NCBI RefSeq assembly: GCF_030409235.1
Contig: NZ_JAUFPO010000006.1
Span: 62,001-126,000, forward strand
Source of the DNA: Halomonas almeriensis
Lineage (GTDB): Bacteria; Pseudomonadota; Gammaproteobacteria; Pseudomonadales; Halomonadaceae
Length of the DNA: 64,000 nt
Direction: 5' to 3'
A program made the position numbers and the translations under genes. Of the stretch, positions 19,886-26,764 are shown piece after piece; the first letter of the stretch is position 1; each line of letters begins with the position of its first letter. The notes beneath the pieces were generated by a model. The model had not been told where the DNA came from. It did not search any database and was given only the letters and a program-made list of their open reading frames with translations.

Positions 19886-19914
19886 CGCCGGAACGCCCAA
19901 AGGACGTTCCGGCG
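19886..19914 (-). promoter_or_regulatory. Intercistronic hairpin between ugpB and ugpA
   Basis: Perfect 10-bp inverted repeat CGCCGGAACG/CGTTCCGGCG with a 9-base loop and no T-tract on the minus strand. Such hairpins after binding-protein genes commonly protect the upstream mRNA, giving more binding protein than permease. That role is an inference. Confidence 0.6.
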
Positions 19915-19927
19915 CGCGACCGGGGGA

Positions 19928-21247
19928 TCAGCCGTTGGCTTGCTGGAAGCGCTCCAACAGCTCGTTGCTGCGGCGCACGGCTTCATCCAGGCCTTCCTGG
20001 ACCTCGACGTCGCCGTTGAAGATTTTCTCCAGTTGCTCCTCGAGAACATCGCGGATCTGCGGCATGTTGCCCAGGCGCAGCCCTTTGGAGTTTGCCGTCG
20101 GCGTCACGCCGGTCATCTGCTCGATGGAGACGGCACTGCCCGGGTTGTCATCATAGAAGCCCTGTTCCTGGCCCAGGTCGTAGGCGGCCTGGGTGATGGG
20201 CAGGTAGCCGGAGAACTGGTGCCAGTCGGCCTGTACCTCGGCGGATGACAGGTAGTCGAAGAACTCGGCAACACCCTGGTAGACCTCGTCGCTCTGGCCT
20301 TCGAGGACCCACAGCGAAGCTCCGCCGATGATGCTGTTCTGCGGTGTCTCAATGACTTCGCTGGAGTAGGGCAGCGATTCCACGGAGAACTCGAAGCCCT
20401 CGGCATTGGAACGCACGCCGGCCAGCGAGGCGGAGGAGGCCATCATCATGGCGCAGCGCCCTGTATAGAAGGCCGGTGCAGCTTCATCAAAGCGGCCACC
20501 GTAATCGAAGCGGCCATCCTGCTGCCAGTCGGCCAGGCGCTGAATGTGATCGACCGCTGCGGTTTCATTGATCTTGAGGCGGGCATCCAGGCCACCGAAG
20601 CCGTTCTGCTGGCTGGCGAAGGGGATGTCGTGACGGGCGGAGAAGTTCTCGAGCTGGATCCAGGACGGCCAGGTAGTGGTCATGCCGCACTCGGCGGCGC
20701 CGGAATCGACAATGGTGCCCAGTGTCTCGCCCAGGCCTTCCCAGGTGGCCGGCACCTCTTCCACGCCGGCCTCGGCCATGATGTCGCGATTGACATAGAC
20801 CACGGGAGTCGAGGAATTGAAGGGCATGGACAGCATCTGGCCCTCGGGGGTGGTGTAGTATCCCGTGACGGCCGACAGGAAGGCATCCGGGTCGAAGTCC
20901 AGGTCCGACTCGGCCATCAGCTCATGGACCGGCACGATGGCTCCTTTGGCGTTCATCATGGTGGCCGTGCCGACTTCATAGATCTGCACGATGGCCGGAG
21001 CCTCGTTGGCACGGAAGGCGGCGATGGCGCCGGTCATGGTTTCGGAGTAGTTGCCGCGAAACGACGGTTTGACGACGTATTCGTCCTGGGATTCGTTGAA
21101 GTTGGCGGCGATCTCGTCGACTTTGTTGCCGAGTTCCCCGCCCATGGCATGCCACCAGTCGATCTCGGTGGCACTATGTGCCGAGAGTGACAGGCTGGCG
21201 GCGGCCATGCTTAGCGTCAGTGCTCCCAGATGATGGATACGCAGCAT
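19928..21247 (-). CDS. ugpB: Periplasmic glycerol-3-phosphate-binding protein
   Basis: 439 residues. The signal peptide ends near AHSAT (about residue 27). The mature start EIDWWHAMGGELG and the SFRGNYSETMTGAIAAFR segment are typical of UgpB, which binds glycerol-3-phosphate and glycerophosphocholine. First gene of ugpBAECQ. A Pho box with a matching -10 element lies just upstream, so phosphate starvation should induce the operon. Confidence 0.95.
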   Translation of the reverse strand: MLRIHHLGALTLSMAAASLSLSAHSATEIDWWHAMGGELGNKVDEIAANFNESQDEYVVKPSFRGNYSETMTGAIAAFRANEAPAIVQIYEVGTATMMNAKGAIVPVHELMAESDLDFDPDAFLSAVTGYYTTPEGQMLSMPFNSSTPVVYVNRDIMAEAGVEEVPATWEGLGETLGTIVDSGAAECGMTTTWPSWIQLENFSARHDIPFASQQNGFGGLDARLKINETAAVDHIQRLADWQQDGRFDYGGRFDEAAPAFYTGRCAMMMASSASLAGVRSNAEGFEFSVESLPYSSEVIETPQNSIIGGASLWVLEGQSDEVYQGVAEFFDYLSSAEVQADWHQFSGYLPITQAAYDLGQEQGFYDDNPGSAVSIEQMTGVTPTANSKGLRLGNMPQIRDVLEEQLEKIFNGDVEVQEGLDEAVRRSNELLERFQQANG

Positions 21248-21279
21248 CGGTTTCTCCTTGTCTTTTCGGGTCAGGTTCC

Positions 21280-21314
21280 ATTATCAGACGTGGCTGATGA
21301 CAGTTGCATGAAAG
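21280..21314 (-). promoter_or_regulatory. Pho box and -10 element of the ugp operon
   Basis: On the minus strand, CTTTCATGCAACTGTCAT (21314-21297) matches the PhoB consensus CTGTCATAAAACTGTCAT at 15 of 18 bases. GATAAT (21285-21280) follows 11 bases later, the spacing of PhoB-activated promoters. The ugpB start is about 30 bases further on. Confidence 0.85.
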
Positions 21315-21354
21315 TTAGATCATGGTTGTCGCCGACGCCATGTTGCAGATGCGA

Positions 21355-21500
21355 GCCACGAGCCACGAGCCACGAGCCACGAGCCACGAGCTACGAGCTA
21401 CGAGAAGCGGGCTGCGGGTTGCCAACCGCTCGCTTCTCGCCACTCGTTTCTCGCCACTCGTTTCTCGCCGCTGGTTCTCGCCACTCGTTTCTCGCCATGA
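21355..21500. repeat. Heptad (CGAGNNN) repeat tract with inverted halves
   Basis: GCCACGA x5 (21355-21389), GCTACGA x2 (21390-21403), then the opposite orientation: units of 14 (GCCACTC GTTTCTC) about four times to 21500. The reverse complements are GAGNNNC heptads like the first half, so the tract can fold back on itself. It fills most of the gap between the divergent ugpB promoter and the gene at 21570. Confidence 0.85.
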
Positions 21501-21569
21501 GCCGGGAGTGCCAAGTGTGGTAGGCTGCGCGGTTTCTAGCGTGGTGAGCGACGGACGAGGGAGAAGTCG

Positions 21570-22142
21570 ATGCGGGTGATGCATATCAAAAACGAGGCGC
21601 AGCGCGAGTCCTGCCTGGCGCGGTTGTGTGCGGAAGTCTACGGCCATCAGGCGGGTCTGGCACCGCTGTCGGTATTTGCCGGTGTGCTGGGCGTGTTGAT
21701 CAAGCAGGAGGCGGCCCGCGTGCTGGCGCTGGTCGATGACGACGCTCGGCCGATTGCGCTGGCGCTGCTGGCGATGGATGAAACGGGCCAGAGCATGAAT
21801 GTCATGCAGGTCGCCTCGCTCGTCGAGGCGGACGGCACCGACCCCGGTATGCGGCTGATCGCCGAGCTGGCCAACCGCGCCCCGCTGCGCGTCGACGCCA
21901 TGAACGAGGCCCAGCAGCAACGCTTCGAAGCCGCCGGCATCACACGCTGGCTGGATGGCAAGAGCGGCGTGCGCATCGGCCTCGGGCCCAAGCATCCGAC
22001 CCGTGACCTCAGTGATCTGCCCCGCACCCTGACGGTGGACGAGCAAGCTGTGGCGCAATCCTTCAAGCGTGACCCCGAGGCCTTCGAGGACTACAAGCGC
22101 CGCTTCATCCGTGGCCTGGAGTCCTTTCCGGCCACGCTGTGA
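21570..22142 (+). CDS. Conserved-looking protein of unknown function
   Basis: 190 residues, no signal peptide or membrane helix. I see no family motif. The middle (RVLALVDDDARPIALALLAMDETGQ) has an alternating beta pattern and the C-terminus holds KRDPEAFEDYKRRFIRGLESFP, a charged helix. GAGG precedes the ATG. Base composition matches neighbours, so it looks native. It is convergent with azurin with only 3 bases between stops. Function unknown. Confidence 0.7.
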   Translation: MRVMHIKNEAQRESCLARLCAEVYGHQAGLAPLSVFAGVLGVLIKQEAARVLALVDDDARPIALALLAMDETGQSMNVMQVASLVEADGTDPGMRLIAELANRAPLRVDAMNEAQQQRFEAAGITRWLDGKSGVRIGLGPKHPTRDLSDLPRTLTVDEQAVAQSFKRDPEAFEDYKRRFIRGLESFPATL

Positions 22143-22145
22143 GCG

Positions 22146-22610
22146 TCATTCCTGGACCCGGAAACTGCCCTGCATGGACGCGAAGTGCCCGGGGAAGGAA
22201 CAGAAGAAGGTCAGGTCACGTCCGGCCAACCCCGCGGTGTCGAAGGTGATGCGCGTGCTCTCGCCGCCGCCGATGATCTCGGTGGCGGCGATCACCCGGT
22301 CGTCTCCCTCCGGTAGATAGTCGGCGTCCGGGCCGGCCCGCATGCCGTCCATGGCCAGTGCCTGGGCATCCGCCGTGGCCGCCAGTACCCAGTTGTGTCC
22401 CATGGCATCAGCGGGCATGGAGCCCGTGTGTTCCAGCGTCAGGGAGACGCTATCGCAACTGGCCGGCACGCTCAGCGAGTCTCGGTCGAACTGCAACTGG
22501 TCGTTGCTCTCGATGGTCAGCTGGCAGGCGTCGTCACTGGCCATTACTGGTGTGCCGATCAGAGCAGTGGCCAGGCCGGCCGTCGCCAGAAGTCCCTTGA
22601 GTATCGTCAT
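22146..22610 (-). CDS. azu: Azurin, blue copper protein
   Basis: 154 residues: signal peptide ending at VMASD (about residue 25) and a mature domain of about 129. Copper ligands are all present: His in GHNW, Cys in FFCSFPGH, His five residues later and Met in ASMQG. It is a periplasmic single-electron carrier that shuttles electrons between cytochromes and terminal reductases or stress partners. Two further cysteines (CQLTIES, ASCDSV) can form the usual disulphide. Appears to be a single-gene unit. Confidence 0.95.
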   Translation of the reverse strand: MTILKGLLATAGLATALIGTPVMASDDACQLTIESNDQLQFDRDSLSVPASCDSVSLTLEHTGSMPADAMGHNWVLAATADAQALAMDGMRAGPDADYLPEGDDRVIAATEIIGGGESTRITFDTAGLAGRDLTFFCSFPGHFASMQGSFRVQE

Positions 22611-22775
22611 GAGTGCCTCGTGTATCGTTCGGTGAATATCCCTAGGACACCATTATAACGCCTGAGTTACGCTTGTCTTGCGCGCCATGTCGGGCATGGC
22701 CTCGCCAGTGCCGGCTTGACCCGGCGCCCTTCAAGCGATTGACTGATCGTGGTTGGCCAATCAAGGAATCCGCTC

Positions 22776-23753
22776 ATGGCACAGCGTATCGAGTTTTCGC
22801 AAACGGGTGGCCCCGAGGTGCTGCAACTGGTCGAGACCTCCGTTGCCGCCCCGGGGGAGGGCGAAGTGCGCGTTCGGCATCATGCCGTCGGCCTGAACTT
22901 CATCGATATCTATTTCCGTACCGGCCTCTACCCGGCGCCTTCGCTGCCTTCCGGACTGGGCACCGAGGCCGCCGGTGTCGTCGAGGCGGTGGGCGAGGGG
23001 GTCGAGCATCTGGCCGTCGGCGACCGGGTCGCCTATGCCCAGGGGCCGCTGGGCGCCTATGCCGAGGAGCGTGTCATTGCCGCGGATCATGTGGTGGCGC
23101 TGCCGGATGGCGTCGCTTTCGAGACGGCGGCGGCGGCCATGCTCAAGGGGCTGACCGTCCAGTATCTGCTGCGTCAGACCTACCCGCTGCAGGGCGGCGA
23201 AACCATCCTCTTTCATGCGGCGGCCGGCGGTGTCGGCTCGATCGCCTGCCAATGGGCGCGAGCACTCGGCGTCAAGCTCATCGGCACGGTCAGTTCTCCG
23301 GAGAAGGCGGCGCTGGCCGAGCGCAACGGCGCCTGGGCGACCATCGATTACACGCGCGAGGATGTCGTCGAGCGAGTGCGCGAACTGACCGCCGGCGAGA
23401 TGTGCGATGTCGTCTATGACTCGGTGGGCAAGGATACCTGGGAAACCTCGCTGGACTGCCTCAGGAAGCGTGGCCTGATGGTCAGCTTCGGCAACGCCTC
23501 CGGGCCGGTGGAAGGCGTCAACATCGGTATCCTCAACCAGAAGGGTGCGCTGTACGTGACGCGGCCCAGCCTCAACGGCTACGCCGATACCCGCGAGCGC
23601 CTCGAGTCGATGTGCATCGATCTGTTCGCCATGCTGGAAAGCGGCGAGGTGACCATCGACATCGGTCAACGTTTCCCGCTGGCCGACGCCGGCAAGGCCC
23701 AGCAGGCGCTGGCCGACCGTCAGACCACCGGCTCGACCATTCTGCTGCCCTGA
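22776..23753 (+). CDS. NADPH:quinone oxidoreductase (zeta-crystallin type)
   Basis: 325-residue cytosolic MDR-superfamily enzyme. N-terminal GroES-like part (GEVRVRHHAVGLNFIDIYFRTG), then the Rossmann domain with AAAGGVGSIACQWARALG near residue 150 for NADPH. It lacks the structural zinc cysteines of alcohol dehydrogenases, as expected for the Qor group. The start at 22776 (MAQRIEFSQTGG) has AAGGA upstream; an in-frame start at 22749 is less likely. Confidence 0.93.
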   Translation: MAQRIEFSQTGGPEVLQLVETSVAAPGEGEVRVRHHAVGLNFIDIYFRTGLYPAPSLPSGLGTEAAGVVEAVGEGVEHLAVGDRVAYAQGPLGAYAEERVIAADHVVALPDGVAFETAAAAMLKGLTVQYLLRQTYPLQGGETILFHAAAGGVGSIACQWARALGVKLIGTVSSPEKAALAERNGAWATIDYTREDVVERVRELTAGEMCDVVYDSVGKDTWETSLDCLRKRGLMVSFGNASGPVEGVNIGILNQKGALYVTRPSLNGYADTRERLESMCIDLFAMLESGEVTIDIGQRFPLADAGKAQQALADRQTTGSTILLP

Positions 23754-23768
23754 GGGGGCCCGGGGCGT

Positions 23769-24674
23769 TTACAAGGATGCATCGAGCTCGCCGATCAGCC
23801 GCTCGCGGCGCTTGAGGGCTTCCAGGCCGGCATTGCCCAGGCGGCTGGCGGTCTCGCTGAGCAGCCCCTCGGCGAGCAGCATGAAAGCGCACATGCTGTT
23901 GCTGAAGAACAGGCTCTGGTCGGGAACCACGAAGTGGTATTTCGCCAGCCCGGCCAGGGGCGAGGCGGGCGAGTTCGTCAAGGCAATGACCTGAATGCCC
24001 TGACGCGCCGCGACCTCGGCGGTGGCCAGCACGCTGGGGGTATAGGGGAAGCCGCTCGCCACCACCAGGACGTCGTCTTCATCCAGCTGGGCCAGAGCGT
24101 CGGCGGCGCCATGGCGGGCCGCATCCAGCATGGCCGCATCGCCACGCAGCATGCCCAGCCCATAGGTCATGAAGGATGCCAGGGAGGCAAACTGGCGCAT
24201 GCCGTGCACCCGGACCCGCGGCGCCTCGGCCAGTAACTCGGCAGCCTGCTGGAAGGTCCGTGCGTCGAGGCCCGCCAACAGGTCTGCCAGGTTGGCGCCT
24301 TCCTGCTTTTCCAGCCGCGACAGCCGCTCCATGCCGCCATTTTCCGGCTGGTCGGCCAGCAGGCGCGAGACCTGGTCGCTGTAGAAATGCCGGCCCTGGG
24401 TGACATGACGACGAAAGATATCCTGCAGGCCGGCGAAGCCGCTGAAGCCCAGACGCTGAGCCAGGCGCGACAGGGTCGAGGGGCTGACGCCGAGGCGCTC
24501 GGCGAGATGGCTGATCGACGACACCGCGGTCTCCTGGGGTGCTGCGACCAGCGCCGCCAGCACCTGACGCGAGCGCTTGCCGAGGCGAATCGGACTGGTG
24601 TCATCGGCCAGCTCGCTCAGCAGCCTTTCCAGATCCTCGAGGCGGGTCGGGCAGGGCGTTTCGGTGGGCGACAT
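23769..24674 (-). CDS. RpiR/MurR-family transcriptional regulator
   Basis: 301 residues from the ATG at 24674. An N-terminal HTH_6 domain (ISHLAERLGVSPSTLSRLAQRLGF) is followed by a C-terminal SIS sugar-phosphate-type domain (about 130-275). Longer starts at 24746 are in frame but lie in the AT-rich operator region. It is divergent from an aminotransferase gene, with an inverted repeat between them, so it most likely controls that gene and itself. The ligand is unknown; RpiR regulators next to aminotransferases often sense amines or amino acids rather than sugars. Confidence 0.88.
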   Translation of the reverse strand: MSPTETPCPTRLEDLERLLSELADDTSPIRLGKRSRQVLAALVAAPQETAVSSISHLAERLGVSPSTLSRLAQRLGFSGFAGLQDIFRRHVTQGRHFYSDQVSRLLADQPENGGMERLSRLEKQEGANLADLLAGLDARTFQQAAELLAEAPRVRVHGMRQFASLASFMTYGLGMLRGDAAMLDAARHGAADALAQLDEDDVLVVASGFPYTPSVLATAEVAARQGIQVIALTNSPASPLAGLAKYHFVVPDQSLFFSNSMCAFMLLAEGLLSETASRLGNAGLEALKRRERLIGELDASL

Positions 24675-24728
24675 GGGGCATCCTGGAGAGTCGGTGAGCG
24701 GTATCCTGTGGCACCATGTTGCCATATA

Positions 24729-24774
24729 TTGCAAATATTTTTCCATAAATTGAAAATGGCAATTATATTTGCAA
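24729..24774. promoter_or_regulatory. Inverted repeat, probable operator of the RpiR regulator
   Basis: TTGCAAATAT (24729-24738) and ATATTTGCAA (24765-24774) form a perfect 10-bp inverted repeat spaced 36 bp centre to centre. It lies in a strongly AT-rich pocket between the divergent regulator and aminotransferase genes, and the downstream arm ends 16 bases before the aminotransferase ATG. Confidence 0.65.
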
Positions 24775-24790
24775 AATCCGGGAAGTCACC

Positions 24791-26119
24791 ATGAGCCATG
24801 TGTTTCATCGACAGCTGTCACACGCCTACCCTACCGCCGTGGCCGGCGAGGGCGCCTATCTGATCGATGCCGAGGGGCGGCGCTATCTGGATGCCAGTGG
24901 CGGGGCCGCCGTGTCCTGTCTGGGCCACAGCGATACCCGGGTGATCGACGCCATCCAGCAGCAGGTCGGACAGCTGGCCTATGCCCATAGCTCCTTCTTC
25001 ACCACCGAGCCCATGGAGGCGCTGGCGGACTTCCTGATCGAGCGGGCGCCCGCCGGCTTTTCCTCGGTCTATTTCGTGTCCGGTGGTTCGGAGGCGATCG
25101 AGGCTGCGCTGAAGATGGCGCGTCAGTACTTTCTCGAGCGTGGTGAGCCGGGGCGCCACAAGCTGATTGCGCGCCGTCAGAGCTATCATGGCAATACGCT
25201 CGGCGCACTGGCCACCGGCGGCAACGCCTGGCGCCGCCGCCAGTTCGAGCCGCTGCTGTCTGACGTGAGCCATGTCAGTCCCTGTTATGCCTACCGGGGG
25301 CAGGCGGCGGACGAGTCCCCCGAGGCCTATGGCGAGCGCCTGGCGGTGGAGCTGGAAGAGGAGATCCAGCGGCTCGGCCCCGAGACGGTCATGGCCTTCG
25401 TCGCCGAGCCGGTGGTCGGGGCGACCCTGGGGGCGGTGCCCGCCGTGCCCGGTTACTTCAAGCGCGTGCGCGAGATCTGTGACCGACATGGCATCCTTCT
25501 GATTCTCGACGAGGTCATGTGCGGCATGGGCCGCACCGGCAGCCTGTTTGCCGCCGAGCAGGAAGGCGTTACCGCCGATCTGACGACCATCGCTAAGGGC
25601 CTGGGCGGTGGCTACCAGCCGATCGGTGCCACCCTGGTCAGTGACGAGATCCGGCGGACCATTGCCGAGGGTTCGGGGTTCTTCCAGCATGGCCATACCT
25701 ACATCGGCCATGCCACGGCCTGCGCGGCGGCCCTGGCGGTACAGCGAAGCATCGAGGAGCGCGGCCTGCTGGCGCGAGTACGCAAGCTCGGGGAGGGCCT
25801 GCAGGACCGCTTGGTCGAGCGCTTCGGCGAGCACCCCCATGTCGGCGATATTCGCGGACGAGGCCTCTTACGCGGTCTTGAACTGGTCGCGGAGCGTGAG
25901 CTCAGGACGCCCTTCGACCCCTCGCACAAGCTGCATGCCGCCATCAAGCGCACGGCCATGGACGCCGGCCTGATGTGCTATCCCATGGGCGGCACCCTGG
26001 ATGGGCGAACCGGTGATCATATCCTGCTGGCGCCGCCCTTCATCCTCGAAGACGCCCAGTTGGACGAAATCGTCGACAAGCTCGATGCGACACTCGAACG
26101 CGTTCTGCCGCTGCGCTGA
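24791..26119 (+). CDS. Class III pyridoxal-phosphate aminotransferase
   Basis: 442 residues. Class III features: GGAAVSCLGHS, SGGSEAIEAALKMARQY, LILDEVMCGMGRTG (cofactor Asp), and the lysine in TTIAKGLGGGYQPIGA near residue 270. Members act on omega-amino groups (putrescine, GABA, diaminobutyrate, taurine); the substrate is not evident. Followed after 12 bases by an AhpD-like gene and divergent from the RpiR regulator, so the three look like one catabolic unit. Confidence 0.9.
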   Translation: MSHVFHRQLSHAYPTAVAGEGAYLIDAEGRRYLDASGGAAVSCLGHSDTRVIDAIQQQVGQLAYAHSSFFTTEPMEALADFLIERAPAGFSSVYFVSGGSEAIEAALKMARQYFLERGEPGRHKLIARRQSYHGNTLGALATGGNAWRRRQFEPLLSDVSHVSPCYAYRGQAADESPEAYGERLAVELEEEIQRLGPETVMAFVAEPVVGATLGAVPAVPGYFKRVREICDRHGILLILDEVMCGMGRTGSLFAAEQEGVTADLTTIAKGLGGGYQPIGATLVSDEIRRTIAEGSGFFQHGHTYIGHATACAAALAVQRSIEERGLLARVRKLGEGLQDRLVERFGEHPHVGDIRGRGLLRGLELVAERELRTPFDPSHKLHAAIKRTAMDAGLMCYPMGGTLDGRTGDHILLAPPFILEDAQLDEIVDKLDATLERVLPLR

Positions 26120-26131
26120 AGGAGGCCCCGC

Positions 26132-26713
26132 ATGAACATCGAATCCCGTTTGTCTCCTCTGCAGCAGGAACACATGGATGCCGAGCAGCGTCGTGTGCTC
26201 GAGGAGATTCTCAGCGGTCCGCGGGGCAATCTGGATGGCCCCTTTCTGGCCTGGGTGCACAGCCCCGGCCTGGCCGATCATGCCCAGCGGCTGGGGGCCT
26301 TCTGCCGCTACGGCACACGCCTGCCGCTGCGACTGACCGAGCTGGCCATCCTGGTTACTGCTGCCTGGTGGCAGTCCCAGGCGGAATGGCAGATCCACGC
26401 CCCGATCGCCCGCGAGGCAGGTGTGTCCGAATCGCTGATCGAGGCCCTGCGCGAGGGGCGAGCGCTGGACCTCGAGCATGACGACGAGGCGCTGGTGGTG
26501 CGCCTGGGGCAGACCATCTATTCCCACAAGCGCGTTGATGATGGCCTCTATGCCGAAGCGGTCGCGGCCCTCGGCGAAGCCGCGGTGGTAGAGCTGGTCG
26601 GGGTTTTCGGCTACTACGCCTTGGTCGCCATGACCCTGAACGTCTTCGAGGTGCGTCGCGGCAGCGACCCCCTGCCATTCGCAGAACCGCCGCGGGGTGA
26701 GGGGGAAGGGTAG
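26132..26713 (+). CDS. Carboxymuconolactone decarboxylase (AhpD-like) family protein
   Basis: 193 residues, all-helical. The CMD pattern is recognisable (LPLRLTELAILVTAAWWQSQAEWQIH, then AREAGVSESLIEAL). The CxxC redox pair of AhpD is missing, so peroxidase-partner activity is unlikely; a lactone or decarboxylase-type reaction is more plausible. Oddity: the last residues RGEGEG and the stop are written in a 7-bp repeat (GGGGTGA GGGGGAA GGGTAGG), so its C-terminus seems to have been replaced or extended by repeat sequence. Confidence 0.87.
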   Translation: MNIESRLSPLQQEHMDAEQRRVLEEILSGPRGNLDGPFLAWVHSPGLADHAQRLGAFCRYGTRLPLRLTELAILVTAAWWQSQAEWQIHAPIAREAGVSESLIEALREGRALDLEHDDEALVVRLGQTIYSHKRVDDGLYAEAVAALGEAAVVELVGVFGYYALVAMTLNVFEVRRGSDPLPFAEPPRGEGEG

Positions 26714-26752
26714 GGGTGAGAAGTGAGGGGTGAGGTGCTCATCACCCCTCAC
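26693..26752. repeat. Heptad (GRRGTGA) tract ending in a hairpin
   Basis: Units GGGGTGA/GAAGTGA/GGGGTGA run from the end of the AhpD-like gene. The last part forms a perfect 11-bp stem GTGAGGGGTGA (26723-26733) with TCACCCCTCAC (26742-26752). It lies between two convergent genes and could act as a terminator, although no T-tract follows. Confidence 0.7.
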
Positions 26753-26764
26753 GCCCCTTACAAC

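Noticed and set aside
21355-21500. Possible CRISPR array
   Set aside because: The repeats are 7 bp with no unique spacers and there are no cas genes.
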